DNA of 47,013 nucleotides from positions 5,819 to 52,831 of the IMG/VR virus record IMGVR_UViG_3300030060_002960, one strand, 5' to 3'. Position numbers and translations under genes: made by a program. Source of the stretch: a virus. This document shows, in pieces, positions 1 to 9,847 of this stretch; position 1 is the stretch's first letter; every line of letters begins with the position of its first letter. Under the pieces are notes generated by a model. The model worked only from the letters and a program-made list of their open reading frames with translations. It made no database searches and had not been told where the DNA came from.

Positions 1-138
1 CCTGATGTATCTTCAGAATCAAATAATATATTCTCATTTAGATTAAGATTTCAAGTAGATGCAAGTTCCGGGTCAGTTCCTGCTAGTTTTGAAATAAATG
101 ATATTTCTATAGTTTACAGAATGAAAAGCGTTAAATAA
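1..138 (+). CDS. C-terminal end of a virion/tail protein (5' truncated)
   Basis: An open frame runs in from the left edge and gives 45 residues before a TAA at 136-138. The tail ends in a hydrophobic stretch, FEINDISIVYR, typical in style of beta-rich phage tail or capsid-appendage domains; that is a judgement of style and not a family hit. Its stop overlaps the ATG of the next gene by one base (TAATG), so the two genes are translationally coupled. The start lies outside the window, so the full length and function are unknown. Confidence 0.6.
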   Translation, partial: PDVSSESNNIFSFRLRFQVDASSGSVPASFEINDISIVYRMKSVK

Positions 139-1577
139 TGTCATTGACAAGAGACGAAAGAAAATTAATACATCAAAAGTCTAAACAACCTACTTTTGGA
201 GTTGGTAAGCCAGATAAAAACTCTGGTAATGAAGGAGATATATCTTTTAGAAAAGTAGAAGGTTCTGGAACTGTTCAGTATTTAAAACAAGATGGCAACT
301 GGATAGCTCTATCATCTTCTGGAAACCTTCCTCAACAAAGACCAATAGGTCGTCGTCCGTCTTCCCTGACTTCTAACAATGTAATTGACCACAGTTCATT
401 ACAAGGACTAGGCTCCGATGACCATTCTCAATATTTATTAGTAGATGGTTCTAGGGCAATGAGTGGTAATTTAAATATGGCAACAAATGATATTGGCTCT
501 GTAGACACCTTAGATGTTGATGGTCACACTAAGTTAGATAGAACAACTATAGATACAGCAGATGGAGAGTTTTTAGCAAGTGGTGCTAATCCTATAACTT
601 TTACTACTACTGGAAGTAATGATATAAATTTAACAAGTGGAAATACATTAGATGTTGGTGTTGGCCTTGATTATGAACTGGATGTAGTTAGAACCTGCGA
701 TTGGAATACAGTTGTAACAGATTGGGATAACTCAAGCACGTTTACATTAACATCCTTAGCTAATATTACAATAGAAACAGATGGAACAGATGGAGACAGT
801 AGCGGTAATGACGATTCTTCAAATACTATTTTAATAAAAAATGCAAATAGCAATAATTCTGATTTTACAGGAATACATATAAAAACAGACTCTCAGGGAG
901 CTGGTTCCGCTTTCAATGGGATTTTAATAGAATGTGACAATGTTGCAGGCAAAGGGGGTACTGCTGGAGTTGATGTTAGAAGTGAAAATGGCATTAGATT
1001 GAGAGCTGAAAACGATAATACTGGAGGTAGTACAGGTTTGTTGATGAGAGCTACTGGCCCAATAGATATAGGAGTTGGTTCTAGCTTAACACCACATACG
1101 TCAGATTCAAGGGTAAAAATACATGGTTTATGTGAAATATCAAGATTATATAATAGTGGAAGCGATACAATAGATTGCTCAACTCATAGCGTTAAATTTG
1201 ACCAAATAGACACAAATCATTTAGTAAGAGCGCAAACATACAAGGCATCAGGTTCAAGCATAAGCGCTGGAAGCACATTTACAATTGTTTCTGCCGGGAA
1301 TGATGATAATGGATTAGGAACAGTGTGGTTAGTCACAATTGTTTGGCATCATGGAACACTAAATGACTGTATGCAGTCTTATATATGTTTTGGAGTTTCA
1401 ACTACAGCTCTCACAGCTACATTAGTTGCACAAGAATTATCAACAGATGCTGGTGGTTCTTTAAGTTGGACAAGTAGTAGTGGAATAGTTTTTAGAAATG
1501 ACCATTCTTCATCTGGTTCAATTACAACATTAAAAGCATCTGCACTAAGATTGCAAAGTAAGGACGATTTTTTATAA
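138..1577 (+). CDS. Tail fibre / spike-like protein
   Basis: 479 residues, rich in Ser, Thr, Asn, Asp and Gly, with few charged helices, as in beta-solenoid tail fibres. Around residues 92-118 it has the pattern DDHSQYLLVDGSRAMSGNL, a short motif seen repeatedly in phage tail fibre proteins. The middle (about residues 190-310) is a series of short Ile/Val/Asn-rich strands that could form a solenoid, and the C-terminus is a beta-rich domain that may bind receptor or drive trimerisation. It overlaps the preceding structural gene by one base and is followed after 11 bases by further virion genes with good ribosome sites. Role as an adsorption appendage is inferred from composition, motif and context. 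Confidence 0.65.
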   Translation: MSLTRDERKLIHQKSKQPTFGVGKPDKNSGNEGDISFRKVEGSGTVQYLKQDGNWIALSSSGNLPQQRPIGRRPSSLTSNNVIDHSSLQGLGSDDHSQYLLVDGSRAMSGNLNMATNDIGSVDTLDVDGHTKLDRTTIDTADGEFLASGANPITFTTTGSNDINLTSGNTLDVGVGLDYELDVVRTCDWNTVVTDWDNSSTFTLTSLANITIETDGTDGDSSGNDDSSNTILIKNANSNNSDFTGIHIKTDSQGAGSAFNGILIECDNVAGKGGTAGVDVRSENGIRLRAENDNTGGSTGLLMRATGPIDIGVGSSLTPHTSDSRVKIHGLCEISRLYNSGSDTIDCSTHSVKFDQIDTNHLVRAQTYKASGSSISAGSTFTIVSAGNDDNGLGTVWLVTIVWHHGTLNDCMQSYICFGVSTTALTATLVAQELSTDAGGSLSWTSSSGIVFRNDHSSSGSITTLKASALRLQSKDDFL

Positions 1578-1588
1578 AGAGGTAAAAT

Positions 1589-2665
1589 ATGACAACAAGA
1601 GAATTATTAGATATGTACGGAGGAGGAGCTAGACAAGCTAGCTCTGATGTAAACTTTTTAATACGAAAACTTAATAGAGATTTATTACTAGCACAGCAAG
1701 AAGATAAACAGCTAAAAAAGAATATTAAAAGTGCAGGTAAGACGGCTCTTGGAGGAATAAAAACAAGGCGTGAATTTCTTTTAGCTAAAAGATTTAAACC
1801 AGACCTAACATTTAAAGAGTTTTTGTTAGACCCTAAAACTGCTGGTCAATATATGTTAGAAGGCTCTAGAAAAATAGCTAGCGGAGAATCTTCACCTATA
1901 ACATTGCGAGAAACTTTTGGAATACCTCAAAGAACTAACAATGTTAGCATGGTCGATGATGGTATGGTTAATGTTCAAGAAGGTTTTGGAAAAATAACAA
2001 CTCCATCTTTTGGAACTAGAAATTCTTATGATTCTTTTACCTTGGGGCCACCAAACCCAGAAAGAGTTAGGAGTGGAGTTATGCTTGAGCAGGCAAGGTC
2101 AAAAGCAAGAAGCTCAGTACCTAGCGCTGATGCAGATATAATGCCAGATGTAGAAGTTGAGTCAATTATACCTCCTCCTCCTATGGGAGACGTTTCTAGT
2201 CAGGGTTTACAAAATATGTTAAGCGCAGGTAGAGTTCCTATAGTGCCACAAGTTGGATATGCAAATCCATCTCAAGTCGCAGAAATAACAAGGCAACAAC
2301 CTATTCAAATGCCTCAAGTAGATGTTATGCCAACACCTAAGCCAAATGTTGATGCTTTAAGAAGGGTTCAAAAATCTGGTGTAGAAAATTTAGGAATAGA
2401 ACAAGTAGGAGTAACCGACCCATTACAAGATGCGGCTCAAAAATCTTCTGCTTTAGGAACAGCAGGAAATGTTCTTGGCTCTATAGGTAGCTTAGCTAGC
2501 TTAGGTTCAGGTCTTTCTAATATTGCAAGAGGTAGAGGTAATTTATCTAATGTTTCTGGAGCAGCTTCAGGAGCTGCTGGGCTTGCTAGCGCAGCAGGTT
2601 TTGTAAATCCTCTTTTAGGTGCGGGTTTAGGTTTGTTAAGTTTAATATCGAAAAGGAGAAGATAA
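1589..2665 (+). CDS. Putative virion structural protein, unknown family
   Basis: 358 residues, preceded by AAAGAGGTAAA. The first 100 residues are basic and helical (RKLNRDLLLAQQEDKQLKK). The middle (about 100-270) is low-complexity, rich in Pro, Gln and Val. The last 70 residues are Ala/Gly/Leu-rich (about residues 290-350) with a basic end, KRRR, resembling a membrane-active segment. This layout, plus its place between a fibre gene and the very large internal virion protein, suggests an ejected or internal virion protein of a podovirus-like particle; that is inference. I do not recognise the family. Confidence 0.5.
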   Translation: MTTRELLDMYGGGARQASSDVNFLIRKLNRDLLLAQQEDKQLKKNIKSAGKTALGGIKTRREFLLAKRFKPDLTFKEFLLDPKTAGQYMLEGSRKIASGESSPITLRETFGIPQRTNNVSMVDDGMVNVQEGFGKITTPSFGTRNSYDSFTLGPPNPERVRSGVMLEQARSKARSSVPSADADIMPDVEVESIIPPPPMGDVSSQGLQNMLSAGRVPIVPQVGYANPSQVAEITRQQPIQMPQVDVMPTPKPNVDALRRVQKSGVENLGIEQVGVTDPLQDAAQKSSALGTAGNVLGSIGSLASLGSGLSNIARGRGNLSNVSGAASGAAGLASAAGFVNPLLGAGLGLLSLISKRRR

Positions 2666-2667
2666 TC

Positions 2668-3129
2668 ATGGCAAAATTTCACCCAGCATCAGGAAAATGG
2701 GGAATTTTAGGAGAAACTGCTGGCTCTAAACAAGCAAGAGATAATCTAAATCAAATAAATCAAATGATTTCTGATATAAATGCAAGAAGACAAAACATAA
2801 CATCATATTATAGAAGTTTAAGTGATATGCAAATGGAAGACATTGAATCTTCTACATTAAGTGATTTAGATAAATTTTTAGATGAGTCATATAATATAAA
2901 TATGGAATCAGATGAAAGAAGAGATAGAGTTGGTTTTGCAAATATATTGACGGGTGACGAATCAGAAAGAATGAAAAAACTAAGAGAAAATCAAGAAGAG
3001 TTAATTGAAGGTTCTAAAAGAAGGTTGGAAATGAGCGCACTTGATTTAGGTAGAAGAGAGCAAACTGAATTGTTTGGAATAGATGATTTATTAAGAAATT
3101 TAGAATTAACAAGAAGAGACTACAGTTAA
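2668..3129 (+). CDS. Small coiled-coil virion-associated protein, unknown
   Basis: 153 residues with a good ribosome site (AAAAGGAGAAG) just before the ATG, inside the end of the preceding gene. It is highly charged and predicted helical, with heptad-like Leu/Ile spacing at about residues 25-75 and 100-150. There is no signal peptide, membrane segment or recognised catalytic motif. It lies in a tight co-directional run (gaps of 2 and 9 bases) leading to the giant virion protein, so a virion or assembly role is likely but not shown by the sequence. Confidence 0.45.
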   Translation: MAKFHPASGKWGILGETAGSKQARDNLNQINQMISDINARRQNITSYYRSLSDMQMEDIESSTLSDLDKFLDESYNINMESDERRDRVGFANILTGDESERMKKLRENQEELIEGSKRRLEMSALDLGRREQTELFGIDDLLRNLELTRRDYS

Positions 3130-3138
3130 GAGGATATA

Positions 3139-3816
3139 ATGGCATATAGAGACCCAACATTTAATGCAAACCTTTTTACAGACTTATTGAGTACGTATTT
3201 AACAAATCAATCGTCAGAACGAGAAAAGTATTTTAAAGCTGAGCAAACATTATCAAAGCCACAATATAGGACATCTGGTGGTAACATTATAAAAATAGAC
3301 CCTAGAACAAATGAGGCTACAACTATTTATGAAGCTCCAAAAGAAAAAAAAGAACCAAAATTTGAAGAATTTCCACAAATGGACAAAGATGGCAATCCTA
3401 CTGGTATGACTATAAAAGGACAGTTTACTGGAACTAATGAATCATTTGTTGGTGTTCCTTTAGGTTATGAGCCTGTTGGTAAAAAAGCACAATTTAAACC
3501 AGAAGACCCTGAAAAAAGAGATATAGAAATACAAGATAAAAGAATTGCTAGATTAGTTTCTGACCGAAAACAATTATTAAGAAGAAAAAATAGGAACTTT
3601 GATTATAAAGAGAGCGAATTGATTCGGTTAGGATTGATTCCTAAAGATTTTTCAAATGAAGACGAAAAAAGACTTGAATTTATAGAAAAACAATTAACTT
3701 CATTTGGTTTTGAATTTTTTGATGAAGATGCAGAGGGCGGTCAATCGGGTGAAGGAAATAATAATTCTACGTCACCTAAAAAAATAAATTTTTGGGAAAG
3801 AAATGTCCAAGAATAA
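3139..3816 (+). CDS. Charged virion-associated protein, unknown
   Basis: 225 residues starting nine bases after the preceding gene, with AAGAGG upstream. The first third mixes polar residues and a short beta-like stretch; the rest is Lys/Glu-rich and probably helical (about residues 125-200), ending in an acidic, Asn/Ser-rich tail. It overlaps the start of the 1851-residue gene by 14 bases, which implies coupled translation and a matched role, perhaps as a chaperone or partner of that protein in the virion. Family not recognised. Confidence 0.45.
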   Translation: MAYRDPTFNANLFTDLLSTYLTNQSSEREKYFKAEQTLSKPQYRTSGGNIIKIDPRTNEATTIYEAPKEKKEPKFEEFPQMDKDGNPTGMTIKGQFTGTNESFVGVPLGYEPVGKKAQFKPEDPEKRDIEIQDKRIARLVSDRKQLLRRKNRNFDYKESELIRLGLIPKDFSNEDEKRLEFIEKQLTSFGFEFFDEDAEGGQSGEGNNNSTSPKKINFWERNVQE

Positions 3817-6800
3817 TCAAATACTTTATGATTATTTAAACGAAAATACTGATTTTCAATTTGGAACTTTTGACGAGTTTAATGAAAAGTTAAAAGAACC
3901 AAAAGACGCTGAAGCATTAAGAACCTACCTAAATAAAAATACCGAGTTTGATTTTGGCGACTCTGCTACTTTTTACAATAAGGTTAATACAGAAGACATT
4001 GAGCCAGAAGAGGTACTTAATGTTGATTCGGACTTTACATTAACAACAGTAGAAGATTCTAATCAAATTCTTAAAAATGAAATAGACAATCCCGGTTCCT
4101 CTGATGCGGTTTTAAAACAAATTACCAGTCCTACTTTTGAAGCTGGTCAAAAAGTAGATAGCTCAGATTATGGTTTGTTCCAAATAAATGATAAAACATG
4201 GAATAAAACATCTAATTCTATGTTTGGTAAACCTGTAGGTGACTTAAATGATATTGAAAATATTGAGCTAGCATCGTTTATAGCAAGAGAAGACCCTCGT
4301 TCTTGGAATAATTGGGTTGCTTATAACAAAGGTAATCACAAACAATTTAAAGAATTTACTGATGAGCAAATATCAGAAACTTATAACATACCATTAGATG
4401 TAATTGACTATATAAATCAATCTTTTGATAACCCTGCGCTAGCAAAACAAGTAATGTTAGCAGAGTCAGGTGGAAAATCTACTGCTGTAAATGTGAACTA
4501 TACTCCTCAGGAAGAGGGTCAGGAAACAATTTCTGACACAACAAAACAAGAAAGTAGACAGTTTACAGACGAGTTTGAAGCATCTGTTGCTCCTAAGAAA
4601 CCACCACCTTACATGACAAATGTTATGGTTCAAAAACTTGGTGAGCAAGGAATTGATATTGCAAGTCCTATAACAGGTACTAGCCTAGGGCCTGCACTGC
4701 AACAATATACAGAAAAAGCAATGAGATATGTATTTGATATTGAAGAACTGGCTACTAATCCTGAAGATAGAACTACGTTAAATGAAATTGCAAACTTAAG
4801 TGTAAACATAGTAAGTCACATAGCTGAAATGCCCGGAGTAGTTGCTGATATGCCAAGCGCATTTGCCGCAAGCCCCCTTGAAACAACTGTTGGTCTTTTA
4901 AAATTTATGCCAGAAGAATTTAATAATTTTGTAATAGCAGCAAATGTTTTAGACGTTATAAATCCTTTTTTAGGTCTTGTTGGTAAAGAATTTAGTAGAG
5001 AAGAACTTAATCAAATGAGAGCTAATGCTCAAAAACACATATTTGATACAGGTGGGGTATATACGTATTTTGCTGCGGCTGGATTGAAACACGCAGGAAA
5101 AAAGAACAGTAAGATTATAGAAAAAAATAAGGAATTTTCTGACATTATAGACCTTGCCAACGATAAACCTGTTTCTGGTAAGGTTACTCCAGAAATGAAT
5201 AAAGCAGTTGAAGTTCTAAAAAAGAATTCAGATTTAAAACAAAAAGCAGAAATTGTAAAAAACAACGAATTGCTTACTGACTATTTAGAACAGTGGGAGA
5301 TAGAAAATAGAACACAGAAAGCAGAGGTTCGCGCAGAGCAATTAGAACTTGGTTTAGACGTTGGAACAAAAGATGTTGGCCCACTAAAGCCTGTAAAAAA
5401 ATCTACTAAAGTAGAAAAACCTGTAAAAAAAGATGTTTCTGTAGAACCTGAGCTTCCTAGAAAACCAGATGGTACTATTGCTGAAAGAGATTTTTTTGGT
5501 CAAGTTATGAATGACGTTGCAGGCTTGGAAGGTAAGGTCGTTAAATCTGATGGAGGAGCTAGCGTTAAAATTATAAAAGAAACATCAAAGTCTTTTGCTG
5601 TTGAAATTTTAGATGGCCCAAATAAAGGTCTTAAAAAAACAGTTCAAAAAAGATTTATGGGTGCTAGAGGATTAAATCCAATTATAACAATAAAAAAAGG
5701 TAGAGATATTCTTGATAGTATTGAACTTAAACAACCAGTAAAGCCTAAACAAAAAACTAAATCTACAGAAATTGATTTAGACAGAGATATGCCTTCTCCA
5801 GAAAGTTCTTTATCTGTAAAGAAAAATAAAATAAAAAAAGAAGCAAAAAAGATTGAAGAAAAAGTTGCAGAAGTTTCTAAAAAAATAAAACAAGATAAAG
5901 TAAAAGCAGAAAAAACAAAACCCAAAGAGGTGGCAACTGAGCCTGTTGAGCAAATAAAACTAACAAAATCTTCTGATTTAAACATTGGTAAAAACATAGA
6001 ACCTATTAAAGGTGAATCTGCTAGAAGATTTAAAACAAAAGAAAAGTTAGATAACTATATAGAAACTAAACTTGGTGAATATGTTGGTCAAAATGTTATT
6101 GCTAGGTATGGTGAATTAGATAAAGGCGGGTTTGTTGTTAAGATATTTAAGAAAACAAAAGAACAACCATTGCCAGTTACGGCAACAAAGAGACCCGGAG
6201 TAAAAATTACCAAAGATATACCAGATGAAGTGGTTACTAAAATGAGAGACCCTAAAGGCCCAGCAGGGGAAACTGGTAGAAGAATACAAAATAATGACTT
6301 ATTAATAGAGAAGTATAAGGAAGAAATATCAGAACTTGGTAGAAATACATCAAGTATGCTAGCTGAGCTAGAAACTTTACAAAAACAAGTTCTAGAAACT
6401 GGTGTTGAGTCTCCAAGAATACAGATAATTAAAAACTCTATAGATGCTACAAACAAGCTAATAAATAAATCTCAAAATCAATTAAGACAAATAACGCCTA
6501 CAAAAGAGTTACTAAAAAGTGTTTCTAAAAATATCTTGAAAAGAACTGCAAAAGGTGCAGTTGGTAGGAATGTGGGTAAGTCAACAAAAGAAAAAGCTAA
6601 ACAAAGAATTGAAAATCAAAAACTTGTTAATGAAATAATGACTATATGGGAACGTGGTGAAACAGGTTTGAAGATGACAAAAAATAATTTAATTAATTAT
6701 TTAAAAGAGTTAGGTGCAGATAAGGTAATTATTAAACACGTAAACGAAAATTTTAAAGAGTTATATGATACAGCAACAATTCAATCAGCTAAAATAGCCG

Positions 6801-9358
6801 CTAACGAGATAGCAACAGAAATACCTCTTAGCCCCGGTGAGGTTGTTCCAACTAGGACTGCTAGAAGGGGGAAAGAAGAATATATTGATAATATAAGAGT
6901 GGATATTATAAGTGGCACAAAACGTAATGATGTTAAAATAGCAATGGTTGACTTGTTGGAGGTTATATCGGAAAATGTTGGCGGGGAGGCATCTGCTAAA
7001 GCAAAAGGAACAAGGGGGTTAGATGCTATAAAAAGAGGTTCAAACGAACAAAAAGTATATGCTCAAATAATAAACGAACTCCAAACTGGTAGACTATCAA
7101 TAGAATCTCTTCCTGAGAAACAATCTGCTTCTATAAATCTTACTTATCATCTTCTAGAACAATATGCTAGAACAAAAAATCCTGCTGTAAGAGAAATACT
7201 TATAGAATCATTATTAATGAGTAAGGCTTATATATCGGAACCTGCAAGGGCATTGAGAAATCTAAAAGACTTAAAAGCAGAAGGCATAAGGGATTGGAAA
7301 CAGTTTGAACAATTTTTTAATAATGATGCCGCCCTAATTGATATACTACGTGATGTTTATAATAATAAAGAAGTAAAAAGAAGCAGGTTGTTTAAGCTAG
7401 CAGAGTGGGCTAGAAATGCAAAACTAGCAACAGGTTCTTCTTTAGTTCGTAGTGTTGCTGGTAACGCATTTGCTACTGTTGACGCTTATGCTAGAATGCC
7501 TTTTGAGTTTGGTCTTGACTATGCTATAAGAAAAACAAGCGGTGCTTTATATGAGCTTACCAATGGATATTGGGGAAATCTTAGCCCAAATCAAATTACA
7601 GCATTAGAATTAGGCGCTCAGGTAACTGGATATACAAAAGGATTTAGAAAAACCGGCAATCTTCTTTATGATATGTTTTTAGAAAACGATGTTGCATTGA
7701 GAGAAAGTCCATTTTTTAGAAGAGAAGGATTTACAAATAAAGATATAAAAGGACTTAAAGGCAAAGTCATAAGAACACCTCAGAGACTACAAGGAATGAT
7801 TGATATTATGTATCGTGTTCCTATGACAAATGCTTATATGCATAGGTATGCTGTACGTCAAGCAATAAAAGAAGGTAGAAAAACACAAACTGAAATACTT
7901 CAAAGAGCAAATGAAATTATGGAAATGCAAGAACTATCTCCTGAACTACTTGAACAGGCAATTAAAGATGGTGAGTATGTTACATTTCAGAGAGAGCTTG
8001 GTGAGGTTGGTAAGTTTGTAAATAAACTTAGAACTGGGAACACAAGAATGAACGCTTTGACTCAGATTATGGTTCCCTTTTTTAATACTGCTGGTAATTT
8101 ATTTAAATATACAGTTGAACATACTCCTTTAAATGTTTTTACTAAAAATTTTAGACAAGGTTTTGTTGAGGCTTTTTCAAGAGAAGGCGCTGGTAGTCGC
8201 AAACTTGCTACTGAGTCAAGCAAAATGGTAACTGGTTTAGGTACTTTATATTTATTAAATGAGTTTCTTGTTGAAAATATGAAAGGAACTATTTCTGGAG
8301 ATTGGTCAAATCTTTCGCCAGAAGAAAGAAATATGAGAACTGTAATGGGTCAACAAGAATACTCAATAGAGTTTCCAGATGGCTCAACTGTAAGCTATAG
8401 AGGGTTTGAACCGGTTTCGACATATATTACAATGATTGAAGCTTTGCAAAGAAGTGATAAAGAAGCATATGAAAATCAAACTAGCATTGAAAGAACCGGT
8501 GAAACTGTTTATAATGTAACAAAAGAAGTTGCAAAACAATTTTTAGAAAATCCATTCTTAGCAGGAACTGGAGATTTATTTAAAGTTCTTAATGGCAGAA
8601 GAGACTTTCTTGATTATGGCTTTAATCAAATGGCTGGCGCTTTAGTTCCGGGTTCATATAGACAATGGCTTAGTGTTGTAGACCCGGTACGAAGAAGAAG
8701 ATTAAAATTAGTTGAAAGAAATGAAAATATTGATATAATTGATGTATTAGAAAGTCAAGCTGAAAATGTTTTACCTTGGTTTGTAGAAGGTAGCAATATG
8801 TCGGCTCTAGACCCCTTTGGCAACGAAATACCTAAGCCTGACCCTGTTGGTGGCTTGCTAGCATGGAGACAAACTCAAAGACTTAATGACCCAGTTTATG
8901 CTGAAATACAAAAAATATATTTTGATAATAAAAAAGGATTTAAGTCTGCTAGCGCGTTTTTTACATCTTCTGATTTAGCAACAATAAAACTTACTCCGGG
9001 CGAACATCAAGCTTTAATAAAAATATCTGGACAAAATTTATACAACTTTATTGATAATGCAATAAAAGTGGATGAGTGGTCTAATATGTCAGATGCTTTT
9101 AAAAGAAAAATAATAAACTCTGTAAAAGAAAAGTATGTTACTACCTATAGAGAAATTATGTTTTCTGAAGATTTGTCAGTTCCTGCTGAAATAATGAAAG
9201 TAAAGGAATTAAAAGGCGATTTTGAAACTCCAGAGGACAGAGAAGAGTATTTAAAGCAAATGAGAAGAGATGTTGGCTCTAAAAATATTGGCCCACTAAA
9301 GCCACAAAAAGAATATCAAGACCTTTTAGATAGCTTGTCTACTATATATAATCAATAA
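3803..9358 (+). CDS. Giant internal virion protein with lysozyme/transglycosylase-like motifs
   Basis: 1851 residues, typical in size of podovirus internal (ejection) proteins. Residues 9-27 and 38-59 form a tandem motif, Y-x-Y-L-N-x-N-T-[DE]-F-x-F-G followed by F. Residues 122-129 read DYGLFQIN, the substrate-groove signature of C-type lysozymes and SLT enzymes, followed by a Trp-rich WNNWVAYN stretch. At residue 221 a catalytic-looking AESGGKSTAVN motif appears, so the order of the two motifs is reversed from that usually seen. A hydrophobic segment lies near 369-396, a Lys-rich low-complexity linker near 530-730, and a helical C-terminal half includes NALTQIMVPFFN near 1415, similar in style to large polyvalent phage proteins. 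Proposed job: local cell-wall opening and genome entry during infection. Confidence 0.6.
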   Translation: MSKNNQILYDYLNENTDFQFGTFDEFNEKLKEPKDAEALRTYLNKNTEFDFGDSATFYNKVNTEDIEPEEVLNVDSDFTLTTVEDSNQILKNEIDNPGSSDAVLKQITSPTFEAGQKVDSSDYGLFQINDKTWNKTSNSMFGKPVGDLNDIENIELASFIAREDPRSWNNWVAYNKGNHKQFKEFTDEQISETYNIPLDVIDYINQSFDNPALAKQVMLAESGGKSTAVNVNYTPQEEGQETISDTTKQESRQFTDEFEASVAPKKPPPYMTNVMVQKLGEQGIDIASPITGTSLGPALQQYTEKAMRYVFDIEELATNPEDRTTLNEIANLSVNIVSHIAEMPGVVADMPSAFAASPLETTVGLLKFMPEEFNNFVIAANVLDVINPFLGLVGKEFSREELNQMRANAQKHIFDTGGVYTYFAAAGLKHAGKKNSKIIEKNKEFSDIIDLANDKPVSGKVTPEMNKAVEVLKKNSDLKQKAEIVKNNELLTDYLEQWEIENRTQKAEVRAEQLELGLDVGTKDVGPLKPVKKSTKVEKPVKKDVSVEPELPRKPDGTIAERDFFGQVMNDVAGLEGKVVKSDGGASVKIIKETSKSFAVEILDGPNKGLKKTVQKRFMGARGLNPIITIKKGRDILDSIELKQPVKPKQKTKSTEIDLDRDMPSPESSLSVKKNKIKKEAKKIEEKVAEVSKKIKQDKVKAEKTKPKEVATEPVEQIKLTKSSDLNIGKNIEPIKGESARRFKTKEKLDNYIETKLGEYVGQNVIARYGELDKGGFVVKIFKKTKEQPLPVTATKRPGVKITKDIPDEVVTKMRDPKGPAGETGRRIQNNDLLIEKYKEEISELGRNTSSMLAELETLQKQVLETGVESPRIQIIKNSIDATNKLINKSQNQLRQITPTKELLKSVSKNILKRTAKGAVGRNVGKSTKEKAKQRIENQKLVNEIMTIWERGETGLKMTKNNLINYLKELGADKVIIKHVNENFKELYDTATIQSAKIAANEIATEIPLSPGEVVPTRTARRGKEEYIDNIRVDIISGTKRNDVKIAMVDLLEVISENVGGEASAKAKGTRGLDAIKRGSNEQKVYAQIINELQTGRLSIESLPEKQSASINLTYHLLEQYARTKNPAVREILIESLLMSKAYISEPARALRNLKDLKAEGIRDWKQFEQFFNNDAALIDILRDVYNNKEVKRSRLFKLAEWARNAKLATGSSLVRSVAGNAFATVDAYARMPFEFGLDYAIRKTSGALYELTNGYWGNLSPNQITALELGAQVTGYTKGFRKTGNLLYDMFLENDVALRESPFFRREGFTNKDIKGLKGKVIRTPQRLQGMIDIMYRVPMTNAYMHRYAVRQAIKEGRKTQTEILQRANEIMEMQELSPELLEQAIKDGEYVTFQRELGEVGKFVNKLRTGNTRMNALTQIMVPFFNTAGNLFKYTVEHTPLNVFTKNFRQGFVEAFSREGAGSRKLATESSKMVTGLGTLYLLNEFLVENMKGTISGDWSNLSPEERNMRTVMGQQEYSIEFPDGSTVSYRGFEPVSTYITMIEALQRSDKEAYENQTSIERTGETVYNVTKEVAKQFLENPFLAGTGDLFKVLNGRRDFLDYGFNQMAGALVPGSYRQWLSVVDPVRRRRLKLVERNENIDIIDVLESQAENVLPWFVEGSNMSALDPFGNEIPKPDPVGGLLAWRQTQRLNDPVYAEIQKIYFDNKKGFKSASAFFTSSDLATIKLTPGEHQALIKISGQNLYNFIDNAIKVDEWSNMSDAFKRKIINSVKEKYVTTYREIMFSEDLSVPAEIMKVKELKGDFETPEDREEYLKQMRRDVGSKNIGPLKPQKEYQDLLDSLSTIYNQ

Positions 9359-9480
9359 TTTTTATTTTACTATAACAATATTGTGTACTTTATTATTATA
9401 TTCTAGCACAATTTATTATTGATGCGCCCATGTCAACTATTCTTGGGCGGTAAGGCGCACAAAACTACAAGGAGAATATT
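9359..9480 (+). promoter_or_regulatory. Leader region with promoter-like AT tract and two alternative hairpins
   Basis: The only sizeable gap in the left segment. An AT-rich stretch contains TTGTGT and TATATT elements that could form a promoter. Downstream, TGCGCC (9423-9428) can pair with GGCGCA (9454-9459), or CGCCC (9425-9429) with GGGCG (9445-9449); the two pairings exclude each other. A strong AAGGAG ribosome site follows just before the ATG at 9481. This could be an expression control point for the fibre cassette. Confidence 0.35.
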
Positions 9481-9846
9481 ATGGGTAATTATTTACCATC
9501 AAAATCACACAAGAAAAGTGTGGTTGAGTCCCTAAATGCTGATGTATCAGCTAGTTGGAGTGTTTCTAGCGCACTTGACATATCAAGCGCAGCTCATGCA
9601 TCTAAAACGTTAGATGCTAGCACAAACTCAATCCTAATTTACTCTGATTCAGATGTTTATATAAGATTTGACCAACTAACAAGCGACACAGTATCTACTG
9701 CTAACGATGTAATTATACCAGCTCAAACACTTATGAGCATTCGTGTCCCAAATGGCTTAAAAGCTAGCGCAGATACAGCAATTACAGTTCATTTTAAGCA
9801 AGTAGCTTCGGCTGGAACTAAATCCCTAAGATTAGTAGAGGTATAA
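9481..9846 (+). CDS. Short pre-fibre virion protein
   Basis: 121 residues, starting after AAGGAGAATATT. It is small and beta-rich, with an N-terminal stretch SKSHKKSVVESLNADVSASW and a C-terminal end SLRLVEV. It is a distant copy of the protein at 44428-44772, which has a similar length, the same core (a trailing ITV/YFS strand and a final RLVE[VI]) and the same position one base before a fibre gene that begins ATGTTT. The pairing suggests a fibre-base, capsid-decoration or adaptor protein tied to the long fibre. The function is inferred from synteny only. Confidence 0.6.
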   Translation: MGNYLPSKSHKKSVVESLNADVSASWSVSSALDISSAAHASKTLDASTNSILIYSDSDVYIRFDQLTSDTVSTANDVIIPAQTLMSIRVPNGLKASADTAITVHFKQVASAGTKSLRLVEV

Positions 9847-9847
9847 A

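Noticed and set aside
5029-6456. Long minus-strand frames inside the giant virion gene
   Set aside because: They are antisense shadows of Lys-rich coding sequence (Phe/Ser/Leu-rich products) with no starts or ribosome sites.
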